This document shows, piece after piece, positions 34,759-42,327 of a stretch of DNA of 64,000 bases. Every line of letters starts with the position of its first letter. The first letter of the stretch is position 1. Where the stretch lies: positions 1 to 64,000 of IMG/VR virus record IMGVR_UViG_3300050821_014313; one strand, given 5' to 3'. Position numbers and translations under genes: made by a program. This DNA is from a virus. The notes beneath the pieces were generated by a model, which was not told the origin of the DNA, did not search any database, and was given only the letters and a program-made list of their open reading frames with translations.

Positions 34759-35765
34759 GGCTTATTCTTTTCCTCGAACCTATCCCAACACGGCGCGCAA
34801 CCGCATCTCGGCGCACGCTTCCCTAAGTACCGCTTGTAGGATTTGCACGCCTCCACCGCGAGTTCACTAGGCCGAGCGTGTCGTGCAGCACGTCTGACTC
34901 GGGTCTCGAGGCTGCTTGGGAAGAACTCGTCGTCGCTTTCTTCCTTCTTTTTCTTCCCTGCTTTAGCCTTCGCGATGAATCGTTCTTTGTACTTCTTGAC
35001 CCACTCCGGTCCCACGTTAACGTAGTGACCGCGCCACTTGGTGACGTTAGCGCCAAAACGGGCAAAGGCTTGGACGGCTTTCCCACCAAGCAAACCGATA
35101 ACCCTGCGCCCTTGCGTAGCAAAATCTCTGATCTTTTCCATGTCCTTGACTTGTAGTGGAAGCGGAGTAATTTCACGCAACAACCCTGCGGGGTGAAGTG
35201 AGAACACGAGGGTATCGGGCCGAAACTCGTCCAATCGATCGTATTGTCGGCAGCATAGCTCGGCGGACGTTTTGATTGCTCCAGTAGGATAAGCGGCTCC
35301 TTGCTTGCTTTTGGGCGGTAAGCATCGGATTGTGTTATCAAGAAATACTTCGCTTCGGCTGATCCCGCTTTTTGGCCACGCCTGATACTGCAACTGAGAC
35401 CCCGATGGGCCAACCACAGGCGCGCCTGATTCGATGAACTTGGGATCCATTTCTGGATAAGCTCTTCGTCGCTCATTACGTTCCTCATTTACCTCTTTCT
35501 CCGTTGCAAAGAAAGCTCGGTCTTTAACCGCTCGCAAAGCGAAGCTAGTCTCTTCCCGCCCGGGAGCTTCCAAGATAAACGCGTAGCGAGCGTTTCGTGG
35601 CGAGCCTGTTCCGAGCACAAATCCCTTAGATAACGACTCGAAAGTATGCTGGCCATCGGGGCAAGCCGATGCCTCTTTGTGATCTTCAAGCTTCTCCTTA
35701 CAATGCCGACAAGTCACCGCCAGCAAACAGCCAGAGGCATAACAGCTTTCTGGCTTGTCTTTCAC
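34755..35765 (-). CDS. Uracil-DNA glycosylase superfamily protein (Fe-S type)
   Basis: 336 aa. GTG 35765 (GTGA overlap) is preferred to 35822. The core has YAFILEAPGREE, GAPVVGPSGSQLQYQAW, SRSEVFLDNTIRCLPP and a late VFSLHPAGL, the order of family 4/5 UDGs. Cysteines at the N-terminus (CRHC) plus NTIRC and ELCC could ligate a 4Fe-4S cluster. A Lys-rich linker and CGCAPC tail are extra. Probable base-excision or dU-discriminating enzyme acting with the polymerase. Confidence 0.78.
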   Translation of the reverse strand: MKDKPESCYASGCLLAVTCRHCKEKLEDHKEASACPDGQHTFESLSKGFVLGTGSPRNARYAFILEAPGREETSFALRAVKDRAFFATEKEVNEERNERRRAYPEMDPKFIESGAPVVGPSGSQLQYQAWPKSGISRSEVFLDNTIRCLPPKSKQGAAYPTGAIKTSAELCCRQYDRLDEFRPDTLVFSLHPAGLLREITPLPLQVKDMEKIRDFATQGRRVIGLLGGKAVQAFARFGANVTKWRGHYVNVGPEWVKKYKERFIAKAKAGKKKKEESDDEFFPSSLETRVRRAARHARPSELAVEACKSYKRYLGKRAPRCGCAPCWDRFEEKNKP

Positions 35766-35998
35766 TCTGCGTATCCATCGGCTTGCGTCTGCGCGACCGT
35801 ACTCTCGTGCGTTTCCTGGCACTCGCTGCAGCCCACGCGCTTATGCTCCAAACAAGAGCTCAGACCGATAAACGTCGCGTCCAGCAACTCTCGAGTAGCG
35901 ATTGCGATCGTGCGATAAATCGTCGTATCGTCCGCGCCCGTTGTTGCTTTGAGCTCAGCATAGATGTTGTTGATGCTTTCTTCGGCGTTGAATTTCAT
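35762..35998 (-). CDS. Small helical protein with CxxC
   Basis: 78 aa, AGGAGAGCCGC before ATG. Helical N-terminal half (IYAELKATTGADDTTIYRTI) and a SSCLEHKRVGCSECQETH segment with C-x2-H-like and CxxC residues that may bind zinc. Overlaps the glycosylase start by GTGA. No family known. Confidence 0.65.
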   Translation of the reverse strand: MKFNAEESINNIYAELKATTGADDTTIYRTIAIATRELLDATFIGLSSCLEHKRVGCSECQETHESTVAQTQADGYAE

Positions 35999-36007
35999 GC
36001 GGCTCTC

Positions 36008-37492
36008 CTATTCTTCGATATAAATAAGCTCGTTCATCGCACGAGTTTTTGCGACGTACTTCAAGTTTCCTTCTTGATCCGGCACCCCGGGCTTCGACCA
36101 CTTCCCAATCAACCCGTACTTAAGAATGAAGACTCGGTTCCACTCCTTACCCTTAGCTTTATGAATAGTGCTGAGTACGATTTTGTTTGGATTCGCGTCG
36201 TCATCGAAAAGATTCAAGATTCGCGCAAGCAACGCGTCGACCGACTGCGATCGCATCTGACGAGTAAACACTCGAATAGTATCGACGCGATCTTGTAGAC
36301 TGTTGACCTTCCATGACTTGCCTTCGCGTAGCAACCGAGACCGCTCAGACTCAAGATGTGCTGCGAGCTTTGACTCGAGCTCAAGCACCGTCGCTGCGTG
36401 CATCTTCTTGACTAGTGAGATCAGACCCTTGCCGATGTCGCGTCCGAGCACTCTGCACGGAATGTCTTTGGCGATTAACTTGAACGCGTGCTCGACTAAC
36501 GGAGCGTTTAACCGGCAGAGAATAACGTCCTCTTTCGCGTAATCCTCAGGCTCGTAGCTGTAGCTGTGCTCGACTCGTCCGTCAGGCGCGCCGGCTCGTG
36601 GCTGCAACCACTCAACTTGCTCGTTCGCGTCCTCAACAATCAGCCGTGCGCACCGATAGCTCACGCTGAGCGGCAGCTCCTCGGCGGCAAACTCCTGCTT
36701 AAGCAACTCCATCGAGTCTGTGCCAGCTCCGCGGAAACCATAAATCGCTTGGTTAGGATCCCCAATCGCAATCAGCCGGCCGTCCTTAACCAACGATCGT
36801 CTGATGATCTCTCTCTGAATCTCGTTTACGTCCTGAGCCTCGTCGACAAACAAATACTCGTACCGTTTGAACGGAGCGTCCGCAACCACCGGCATGTATA
36901 GCTGATCGTTGAAATCGATCACTTGACCGCTCATTGCGATAGACTCGACGAGCACGCGCCTTGCGGTCGCTATCGCTCGGTGCCTAGCTACCTTCCCAAA
37001 ATCGAGATCGAACTCCTCGGCTAGGTCGAGCCAGTTGTAGTCGCTGTCCTCGACGAGACCTTTCAGGTGCGCGGTCTCAGCCGCCCTCGGCACGAGCCCA
37101 ACTCCTTTCGCGAGAGCTACGAGCTTCGTCACGTCCTCACGAAACTCGCTATTGTAGCTGTCGGGCTGCGCACGAACCAACGCGCTCACCTTAAACTTAT
37201 CGAGCTTGGCGTATTGTCCGTTATGCATGTACCACGCAGAGTTGCCCAGGCTGTTGAAGGTCTTCGCTTTGTCCTTCCCGAGCTTACCCTCGAGCACCAG
37301 CTGTATGTCCTTGTTGAACGCCAGGAACTTCGCGGAGCTGTGCTTCATCACGCGCTTGAACCCTACGACTCCGGTCGTAGTCTTCCCGGCTCCTGCTCCA
37401 GCCTTAACAATCAAGCTTCGGTCGTCGTTCTCAAGGAAGTCGAATATTGCTTCCTGCTCGGGCGAGAAAACTCTTTCGTCTACTGCGTTCAT
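36008..37492 (-). CDS. UvrD/Rep-type superfamily 1 helicase
   Basis: 494 aa; ATG 37492 forms an ATGA overlap with the preceding 58-aa gene. Motif I AGAGAGKT (31-38), Ia FLAFNKDIQ, II YLFVDEAQD, III AIGDPNQAIYGFRGA, IV SYRCAR, V STIHKAKGKEWNRVFIL, VI VAKTRAMNELIY. Shorter than UvrD (about 720 aa), with small 1B and 2B insertions. DNA-unwinding motor for replication or recombination. Conserved residues look intact. Confidence 0.93.
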   Translation of the reverse strand: MNAVDERVFSPEQEAIFDFLENDDRSLIVKAGAGAGKTTTGVVGFKRVMKHSSAKFLAFNKDIQLVLEGKLGKDKAKTFNSLGNSAWYMHNGQYAKLDKFKVSALVRAQPDSYNSEFREDVTKLVALAKGVGLVPRAAETAHLKGLVEDSDYNWLDLAEEFDLDFGKVARHRAIATARRVLVESIAMSGQVIDFNDQLYMPVVADAPFKRYEYLFVDEAQDVNEIQREIIRRSLVKDGRLIAIGDPNQAIYGFRGAGTDSMELLKQEFAAEELPLSVSYRCARLIVEDANEQVEWLQPRAGAPDGRVEHSYSYEPEDYAKEDVILCRLNAPLVEHAFKLIAKDIPCRVLGRDIGKGLISLVKKMHAATVLELESKLAAHLESERSRLLREGKSWKVNSLQDRVDTIRVFTRQMRSQSVDALLARILNLFDDDANPNKIVLSTIHKAKGKEWNRVFILKYGLIGKWSKPGVPDQEGNLKYVAKTRAMNELIYIEE

Positions 37493-37665
37493 CGTACCCT
37501 CGATCGAATAAGAAAAATCAGTGCGTCGGCTTGCGCCTGCGTAAGATTCACTCCGGCGAGCTGCCGCCATATTGAGCTTACCCAAGGAGAGATTTTCTCC
37601 CCTGTCTCCCTAAATACTCCACTCCGCCTAAGCATCTCGTCTAGCGAGTTTCTAGTCTTCTTCAT
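37489..37665 (-). CDS. 58-aa leader gene of the helicase operon
   Basis: Starts at ATG 37665 in an AACCAGATG context without a clear SD, ends ATGA into the helicase. The product is charged with a W-rich centre (ISPWVSSIWRQLAG) and a basic end. No family recognised. It is preceded by a long structured leader and a hairpin ending in TTTT, so its translation may be controlled by RNA folding. Confidence 0.62.
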   Translation of the reverse strand: MKKTRNSLDEMLRRSGVFRETGEKISPWVSSIWRQLAGVNLTQAQADALIFLIRSRVR

Positions 37666-37853
37666 CTGGTTGAAAACGAGGACGACTCAAAGGGGTTATG
37701 TGATTTCCTCTGTCCGTCCTCGTGCTCCAGGCTAGCCCCTGGCGGCAACGGATGCAGGCCTACGACCGTCCTGCGTCTGATCCGTCTCAGTCGATGAGGT
37801 AGCTTATATCCCGCTTAAACCCATCCTCTGCGGTGCAACGTTGCGTGTACTAA
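37666..37853 (-). promoter_or_regulatory. Long structured leader before the helicase operon
   Basis: About 190 nt without a gene. On the RNA strand ACGAGGACG (37723-37715) pairs perfectly with CGTCCTCGT (37684-37676), followed by TTTTC and then the AACCAG start context. A second stem, CCAGG/CCTGG, lies at about 37727-37743. This looks like an attenuator or cis-acting RNA element; no known riboswitch class is recognised. Confidence 0.45.
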
Positions 37854-37891
37854 GTTAGATATTAGTTCACTGCAAAAGGTTGCAAAATTAT
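37854..37891 (-). promoter_or_regulatory. Repeat element R6, putative promoter
   Basis: On the minus strand TTTGCAACC and TATCTAACTTAG are separated so that TTGCAA and TCTAAC are 20 nt apart, the same geometry as five other intergenic elements. It lies between the terminator of the upstream gene and the long leader, as expected for the helicase-operon promoter. Confidence 0.5.
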
Positions 37892-37913
37892 GGGGAGCCC
37901 TCTCAGACTCCCC
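37892..37913 (-). terminator. Rho-independent-type terminator after the 37965 gene
   Basis: GGGGAG/CTCCCC stem (37892-37897 with 37908-37913), 10-nt loop. On the minus strand ATAATTTT follows; on the plus strand TTTT follows, so it could stop transcription in both directions. It lies 51 nt past the stop of the leftward gene. Confidence 0.6.
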
Positions 37914-37964
37914 TTTTCTCGTAGTCGAAGGGTGATCAGCTCCTAAACACTACGAAAATTGTTG

Positions 37965-38570
37965 TTACTGCTCGAACAACTTGATGTACCCGCCCTTTTT
38001 GAAGGCCTTAGGAGCTGCCGCGTCTTCCCGCTTCATAATCCCCTTAACCTCCAACCGCTTCGCGAACCGTGGCTCGGCTTTCTTGTTCACGTTCCGATAG
38101 AACGCGATCTCCAGGCCGGTCAGCAGCAGTGCGTAGTTATTCACTACTTCCTCGATCGTCGTGGGCTTCTTAGTGAGCCCTTCGACGGTCCGGGGAGTGC
38201 GACCAAGATCCCTCGCGATTCCTCGGAGCTGTTCGAGAAACGCATCGCCGTCGGCGTTCGCAATGCCGATGCGGTACGACATTTGTGCCGACTCAGGCAG
38301 AGTCGAAGCATCAACATCGACGTTCTCGTAGTACCCCCGTGGCAGAATCATCTTGTACTCGAATTCGCCAGTCGGGACGTTCTCGCTCCGGAGCTTGATC
38401 ACGAACTGCGCCGGCCAGTCTTCGTTCTCGGTCGGGTTCAAATACACGGCCTCAATCGTCCCAAAGTGCACATCCGGCACTGCGGGCGGCGTCGGTAGAT
38501 CCGACGTAGTGAAAAAATCTGCGTCCGGATCCTGCGCTCCTGTTCCAACCTCAACTTCGACTTCACTCAT
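37965..38570 (-). CDS. Abundant-looking early protein, possible ssDNA-binding role
   Basis: 201 aa; very strong SD AAGGAGGAAGCACA. Acidic flexible N-terminus (1-30), a beta-rich core (HFGTIEAVYLN, QFVIKLRSENV, FEYKMILPRGYY) and a basic Lys-rich C-terminus ending in YIKLFEQ. Placement between a Sak4-like ATPase and replication genes, the strong ribosome site and its own terminator fit an SSB-like or recombination accessory protein, but no family is certain. Confidence 0.62.
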   Translation of the reverse strand: MSEVEVEVGTGAQDPDADFFTTSDLPTPPAVPDVHFGTIEAVYLNPTENEDWPAQFVIKLRSENVPTGEFEYKMILPRGYYENVDVDASTLPESAQMSYRIGIANADGDAFLEQLRGIARDLGRTPRTVEGLTKKPTTIEEVVNNYALLLTGLEIAFYRNVNKKAEPRFAKRLEVKGIMKREDAAAPKAFKKGGYIKLFEQ

Positions 38571-38589
38571 TGTGCTTCCTCCTTAAGGA

Positions 38590-38770
38590 TTACTGCGTTT
38601 GTGGACCGATTACGTGTGTACCGCTGCCCCACATCGGTCCAAGGGCCAAGACTAGAGTACGAAAGCTGCTTTCGCTCACGTTTACCCGCTAGCCTCGTGC
38701 GGTTTCCCTTCTAGCTCGGTGCTCACCAGATTACGAGCTCGGCGAGGATGTCCTCACCGGAGGAAGGCAT
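38590..38770 (-). other. Micro-ORF chain between two early genes
   Basis: The 217-nt space holds three short frames: 38723-38770 (15 aa), 38682-38726 (14 aa, GTG on a GTGA overlap) and 38590-38679 (29 aa, GTG). The same stretch contains the inverted repeats TGGACCGAT/ATCGGTCCA (38602-38610, 38633-38641) and CGAAAG/CTTTCG (38660-38674). Either coupled leader peptides or structured RNA; not resolvable by eye. Confidence 0.35.
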
Positions 38771-38787
38771 TACCTCCAACCTCCGAG

Positions 38788-39051
38788 CTAAGGTCGATAG
38801 TTCGTTCGTGCGTATTCTGCAAGAGGTCTGCCGGCTTTGCCTCGCTGCCAAGGCTGCTGCGGCGTGCCGTCCTTACGCTTACGTCTGTTGCGATTCGCGA
38901 TTCTCCGCTTTTCCCCGCAGTCCGTACAGACTCTCTTAAACGGCGAGTCGCCTCGGTCGCGTGCGCACCAAATGCACTTGCCTGCCCGCCAGACCCGGAT
39001 CTGCCAGATAGTCTGCCGGGAATACTTACGCTTTTGTTTCTTCTCGCTCAC
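38788..39051 (-). CDS. Basic zinc-finger protein
   Basis: 87 aa, GTG start overlapping the ATPase stop (GTGA). CIWCARDRGDSPFKRVCTDC gives C-x2-C-x13-C-x2-C flanked by Lys/Arg-rich helices, a zinc-binding, probably nucleic-acid-binding, module. Similar CxxC...CxxC basic proteins occur in HNH and recombination contexts but the HNH residues are absent. Confidence 0.7.
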   Translation of the reverse strand: MSEKKQKRKYSRQTIWQIRVWRAGKCIWCARDRGDSPFKRVCTDCGEKRRIANRNRRKRKDGTPQQPWQRGKAGRPLAEYARTNYRP

Positions 39052-40112
39052 GGTTGTTTAGGCAGACTGCTCTTCGCCGCCTTGATCCTCTCCCAAACCG
39101 CCCTGAGCTCCATCGCTTCCTCGAGCTTGACCACCTTCTTATCAACCGGCAGAAGCTCGAGAGCTAGTGGCAGCTTACGCTTGGCAAAGATCTCACGAAT
39201 GAACGTCTCGGGCTTACCTTTCTGATTCAGCTTTGAGTACTGCAAGCTGCTCCGCGACGTGATCATCTTCCACTTCCGCGGGTCGAGATAAAACACGTAC
39301 TCCATCTCGGCGGTGAGCAAGTTGCTGATGCCGCTGCTTAGCGCAGGAACTATCGTCTCGCGGTTCTCGGCCCCGTACGCAGTGACTTTACTCAGTCCAA
39401 TAAATATCGTATGCATCGGCTTGCGCTTGAGCGAGTTAAGAATCTCGCGAAACGCGACATTGCTGTTGCCGTAGATCTTGCGGCCGTCGCGGAGCTCCTT
39501 GCCTTCGTCGTCCGTCCGGTTGTCGTCGACAATCAACTCCGCGCCTTCCGTTGTGTCGTCGATGATCAGCGTACGCTCGGCGCTCTTCTCCCAGGCCAGC
39601 AGATTCGCTCGCTCGGTCTCGTTCAGTCCTGGCGCATCGTAAACCCACTTCGCCGCCGCCTCGGGATTCTGCAACGCCCACAGCAGTCCATCCGCACTGT
39701 CAACTTGCACAAACGGGTAACCTTCGTCGCGCACCGGCATCAGCTGTTCTTTACCACGCGTAAGCACGAAGAAGGTATTCTTCGGTCCACTGAACGCCGA
39801 CGCAGTAGTAGTCTTCCTTGTGTCCGTCTCTCCGTACAGCAACAAATGCATGAACCCGGACTCGATCTCCCGGGAGCTGCCTCTTTTGACTCCCGCTGGC
39901 GGCGCAACTCTACTGCCTACGCTCGCGTTGACCGTAGCAGCTACTGTTGGCTTCGGCGCTTGCAACGGCAGCTGTTTAGGCTGAACTACGACGGCAGACT
40001 TTACTCCGACCGTCGCAGCGGGCGAGACAGCGCCAGCTAACGGCGTACCCGCCGTCGTCATCTCTGTCTTCGCTTCTCCGACTACTGGACCCGAATCGGT
40101 CAAGCTATTCAT
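39048..40112 (-). CDS. RecA-like ATPase, Sak4/AAA_24-type
   Basis: 354 aa. The first 85 residues are Ala/Pro/Val-rich and disordered. Walker A is LLYGETDTRKTT (G94-K100-T101), lacking the usual glycine before Lys; Walker B RTLIIDD (D185, D186). The layout matches phage nucleotide-binding proteins used in single-strand annealing recombination. Its own promoter (TTGCGC-N18-TATAAT) and AGGAGA precede it. The neighbouring nuclease and zinc-finger genes fit a recombination module. Confidence 0.75.
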   Translation of the reverse strand: MNSLTDSGPVVGEAKTEMTTAGTPLAGAVSPAATVGVKSAVVVQPKQLPLQAPKPTVAATVNASVGSRVAPPAGVKRGSSREIESGFMHLLLYGETDTRKTTTASAFSGPKNTFFVLTRGKEQLMPVRDEGYPFVQVDSADGLLWALQNPEAAAKWVYDAPGLNETERANLLAWEKSAERTLIIDDTTEGAELIVDDNRTDDEGKELRDGRKIYGNSNVAFREILNSLKRKPMHTIFIGLSKVTAYGAENRETIVPALSSGISNLLTAEMEYVFYLDPRKWKMITSRSSLQYSKLNQKGKPETFIREIFAKRKLPLALELLPVDKKVVKLEEAMELRAVWERIKAAKSSLPKQP

Positions 40113-40131
40113 GTTTTCTCCTGATAAAGTA

Positions 40132-40161
40132 ATTATACCACTGCAAACCTTAATCGCGCAA
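40132..40161 (-). promoter_or_regulatory. Promoter of the Sak4-like operon
   Basis: Minus-strand TTGCGC (40156-40161), 18-nt spacer, TATAAT (40132-40137) with the extended TGG before it. The ATG is 19 nt downstream with AGGAGA between. It shares the TGTGGTATAAT-type core (here CAGTGGTATAAT) with three other leftward promoters. Confidence 0.75.
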
Positions 40162-40452
40162 CTTTAGCACCGCGTTGACTAGGGCGGTCTGAGAGTACAA
40201 ATCGATTGCGGCTTTCATTGCTGTGTCTAGGCCTTCGGTTTGGTCGGCGTGCTCGGCCGCGATTCTCCATCGCACGTACTTTCTTCCTACTGCCGGTACA
40301 ACAACCGTCGCTGCAGCTACCGGCACGCTCATCGCGATGTGCAGCGGCGTGCGCCAGACTGCCCTTTTCCAGTCCCGTTGAAACGCAGGACACGGAATAG
40401 TCTGCGCCGCCGCGGCCGCCGTCAGTACTAACCAAACCGCGAGCTGTTTCAC
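40150..40452 (-). CDS. Small exported protein
   Basis: 100 aa; GTG 40452 overlaps the previous stop. N-terminus MKQLAVWLVLTAAAAAQT is a Sec signal peptide, followed by one Cys and a region with another weakly hydrophobic stretch (HIAMSVPVAAATVVVPAVG). Could be a spanin-like or periplasmic accessory protein. Its end overlaps the ATPase promoter. Confidence 0.62.
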   Translation of the reverse strand: MKQLAVWLVLTAAAAAQTIPCPAFQRDWKRAVWRTPLHIAMSVPVAAATVVVPAVGRKYVRWRIAAEHADQTEGLDTAMKAAIDLYSQTALVNAVLKLRD

Positions 40453-40745
40453 CGCAGACCCTCAGCAAGCAGTGCTTCGCTCCCGCCGGCACGCTCTAAC
40501 GCTCGTACTGCTATTGCTGCTATCTTTACGATCTGTTTTAGACTCGGCCGGTTGTCTCCCGCGACATTCCAATCGACCATCGCTTTGTCGACGTAGATCT
40601 GGAGCAGTACAAGATGGCTCGTTACGTCTTTGTCGCGATCCGCGCGAGTTCGGCCGCTCGATAATTCCTCGTTTGGGTTGTACGTGCGATCCTGATACGC
40701 ACGCTCGATATTTACAATGCCTATCGCTTGTTCTCTCGTCATCAT
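40449..40745 (-). CDS. Small all-helical protein
   Basis: 98 aa, start ATG 40745 on an ATGA overlap, AGGAGAAGAC upstream. ERAYQDRTYN, LLQIYVDKAMVDW and IVKIAAIAVRALERAG resemble a recurrent phage helical family whose members look like shortened MazG-type proteins; the EExxE motif is not present, so catalysis is unlikely or different. Confidence 0.62.
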   Translation of the reverse strand: MMTREQAIGIVNIERAYQDRTYNPNEELSSGRTRADRDKDVTSHLVLLQIYVDKAMVDWNVAGDNRPSLKQIVKIAAIAVRALERAGGSEALLAEGLR

Positions 40746-41725
40746 TTTGTCTTCTCCTGTTGCTCTTCCTTGATCATCCGGTAGAACTCGCTATAACCAG
40801 CATGAGCTACTGTGCCGACGTGCATTCCTGCGACCGAGTTAGACTCTTCGTTGTCTTTCTCAGACATAGATCCGGAGACGATTCTGTGCAGTTCTAAACA
40901 CTGACTCGCCATGTCGTAGCTGCTCGCGGAGAGCACGACTAGATTAGGATTGTCGAACCGATCTGGATCGATATGCGGGACCGCAAGGACCGTCGCTGGA
41001 TCACTTTCGTCGAACAGCAACTGCTTGTCCTCGCCCTCGAGCACCGTTGGCGGCTCATGCTTCGAGCAAAACTTATCGAGCATGCTGCATGTTCGGTTGA
41101 ACGGAAAGCATTGCTTCCCCGGCAACTGAAAAGGCACTATCCCGGCTTTTCTCGCGCACCTTATTTGCTCAGCTTTGGCAAGGAATCCGTTCCTAATACT
41201 TTGGAGCGCGTTGCTGTCGAAGCTGTAGACTCCGGTGTCTTCGCTTGGCCAGAACCTAACGGGGTTGCTTTTGACGGCGGCTCGGACACGAACACGAGAA
41301 TTCGCGGTTGGCTCGTTCGCAAAACTGAAATGCTCACCACTCCGGTCGTAGAAATCAGCTCCCGCAATTGCTGCAGCATACAATCCCACTTGGGATCCAG
41401 TGGAAATCTCTCGTAACCAGACTTCTTCGTTCCACCAACTACTATCCCTTCCGCGGGAATCTTTTCTCGGTTCTTTGACGTTTTTCCACTCATTCCCAAA
41501 AACTCCCTTCGCGTCGCGCATGATTACATCCTGCACGCCGATCGCAAGCGTGTTCTGGTCAAGCTCAAGCACAAACCCACACTCGACTGCCACAATCTCG
41601 TACTGACTGTCTTCGTCGTAGAACTCCTTCGCCCATTCGTCGACTAAGTTTGCCCCGGTCTCAAGCGCCAGCGGCGGCAGACCCGTCGCCATAATCGCTG
41701 CGTTGATTCTGTCAGGATCGATCAT
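40742..41725 (-). CDS. RecB/Cas4-like nuclease with permuted motif order
   Basis: 327 aa. PD-(D/E)XK core is near the N-terminus: E48, GVQD (D66), EWK (E79-x-K81) and Q112-x3-Y116. C206, C213 and C220 follow. The segment that begins ordinary RecB/Cas4 nucleases, S-x-S...C...G-x2-H, is instead at the C-terminus (LSASSYDMASQC 265-276, GTVAH 304-308). The Fe-S ligands would then be C276 plus C206/C213/C220. Likely end-resection exonuclease partner of the Sak4-like ATPase. Confidence 0.75.
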   Translation of the reverse strand: MIDPDRINAAIMATGLPPLALETGANLVDEWAKEFYDEDSQYEIVAVECGFVLELDQNTLAIGVQDVIMRDAKGVFGNEWKNVKEPRKDSRGRDSSWWNEEVWLREISTGSQVGLYAAAIAGADFYDRSGEHFSFANEPTANSRVRVRAAVKSNPVRFWPSEDTGVYSFDSNALQSIRNGFLAKAEQIRCARKAGIVPFQLPGKQCFPFNRTCSMLDKFCSKHEPPTVLEGEDKQLLFDESDPATVLAVPHIDPDRFDNPNLVVLSASSYDMASQCLELHRIVSGSMSEKDNEESNSVAGMHVGTVAHAGYSEFYRMIKEEQQEKTK

Positions 41726-41903
41726 CTTCTTCCTCAGTCTTCGCTGCCAACTTGTACTCGCCCAACGACATCACCGCACAGATAAGCGCGCCGCTGCCGT
41801 CGTAGACCGCAATAGAGTCTCCGAACTCAATCAGCTTCGCCTCTATTGCGATCGTCGCGGTCTCGCCGGTTCGCTTGTTCGTGAACACGTACTCTTGCTT
41901 CAC
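41712..41903 (-). CDS. 63-aa small protein
   Basis: GTG start after AGGAGAGCCTGC. Beta-rich (EYVFTNKRTGETATIAIEAK) with an acidic C-terminus; overlaps the nuclease start by 14 nt. Function unknown. Confidence 0.6.
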   Translation of the reverse strand: MKQEYVFTNKRTGETATIAIEAKLIEFGDSIAVYDGSGALICAVMSLGEYKLAAKTEEEDDRS

Positions 41904-41913
41904 GCAGGCTCTC

Positions 41914-42327
41914 CTACTTTTTTGTTGGGGCAGTTGCGGCCGGTGCTGCTGCTGGCGCTTTGGCTTTGAGCAAAAACTTAAACCCCGCTGTGTCGGCTTC
42001 GTACTGATCCTTGCTCAAACCGCTTTCTTTCCACGAGGCTTCGATCGCCGCATCAAGCAGCTTCTGGCTGTTCTTCTCGTCGTTGTCGGCGTCGGCTTTC
42101 GCCTTGCTCAGCCGCTCGCTCAGTCTCTGCGCCTCGATTTGCAGCTCCTGCAGCCCGCCTTGAGCTTCCATCTGAGCCTTAACCGCTTTATCATGCGCGA
42201 CCTCGGCTTTGAGAATCTGAGTCTCTGCTGCCTGCGACATTGGAACTTCTTTCTTTGGAGCGTCGTCAGCAAGTAGACCAACCACGCACGCCAATAACAT
42301 CACTCCGGCAAAACCTACTTTATTCAT
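41914..42327 (-). CDS. Exported coiled-coil protein
   Basis: 137 aa, ATGA overlap at the start. Signal-peptide-like N-terminus MNKVGFAGVMLLACVVGLLA, then a long charged coiled coil (about residues 33-105) and an Ala/Pro tail. The Cys in the hydrophobic core (LLAC) suggests a possible lipobox. It could span the periplasm, for example as a spanin-type or envelope-targeting protein. Confidence 0.65.
   Translation of the reverse strand: MNKVGFAGVMLLACVVGLLADDAPKKEVPMSQAAETQILKAEVAHDKAVKAQMEAQGGLQELQIEAQRLSERLSKAKADADNDEKNSQKLLDAAIEASWKESGLSKDQYEADTAGFKFLLKAKAPAAAPAATAPTKK

Noticed and set aside
27593-35765. Complete Z-genome (2-aminoadenine) pathway
   Set aside because: A dATP/dGTP diphosphohydrolase-family protein and PolA are present, but no PurZ-like synthetase or HD-domain DatZ can be seen in the window.
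37067-37735. 222-aa open frame on the plus strand
   Set aside because: It is antisense to the UvrD-like helicase, whose motifs are complete; no SD, no recognisable protein features.
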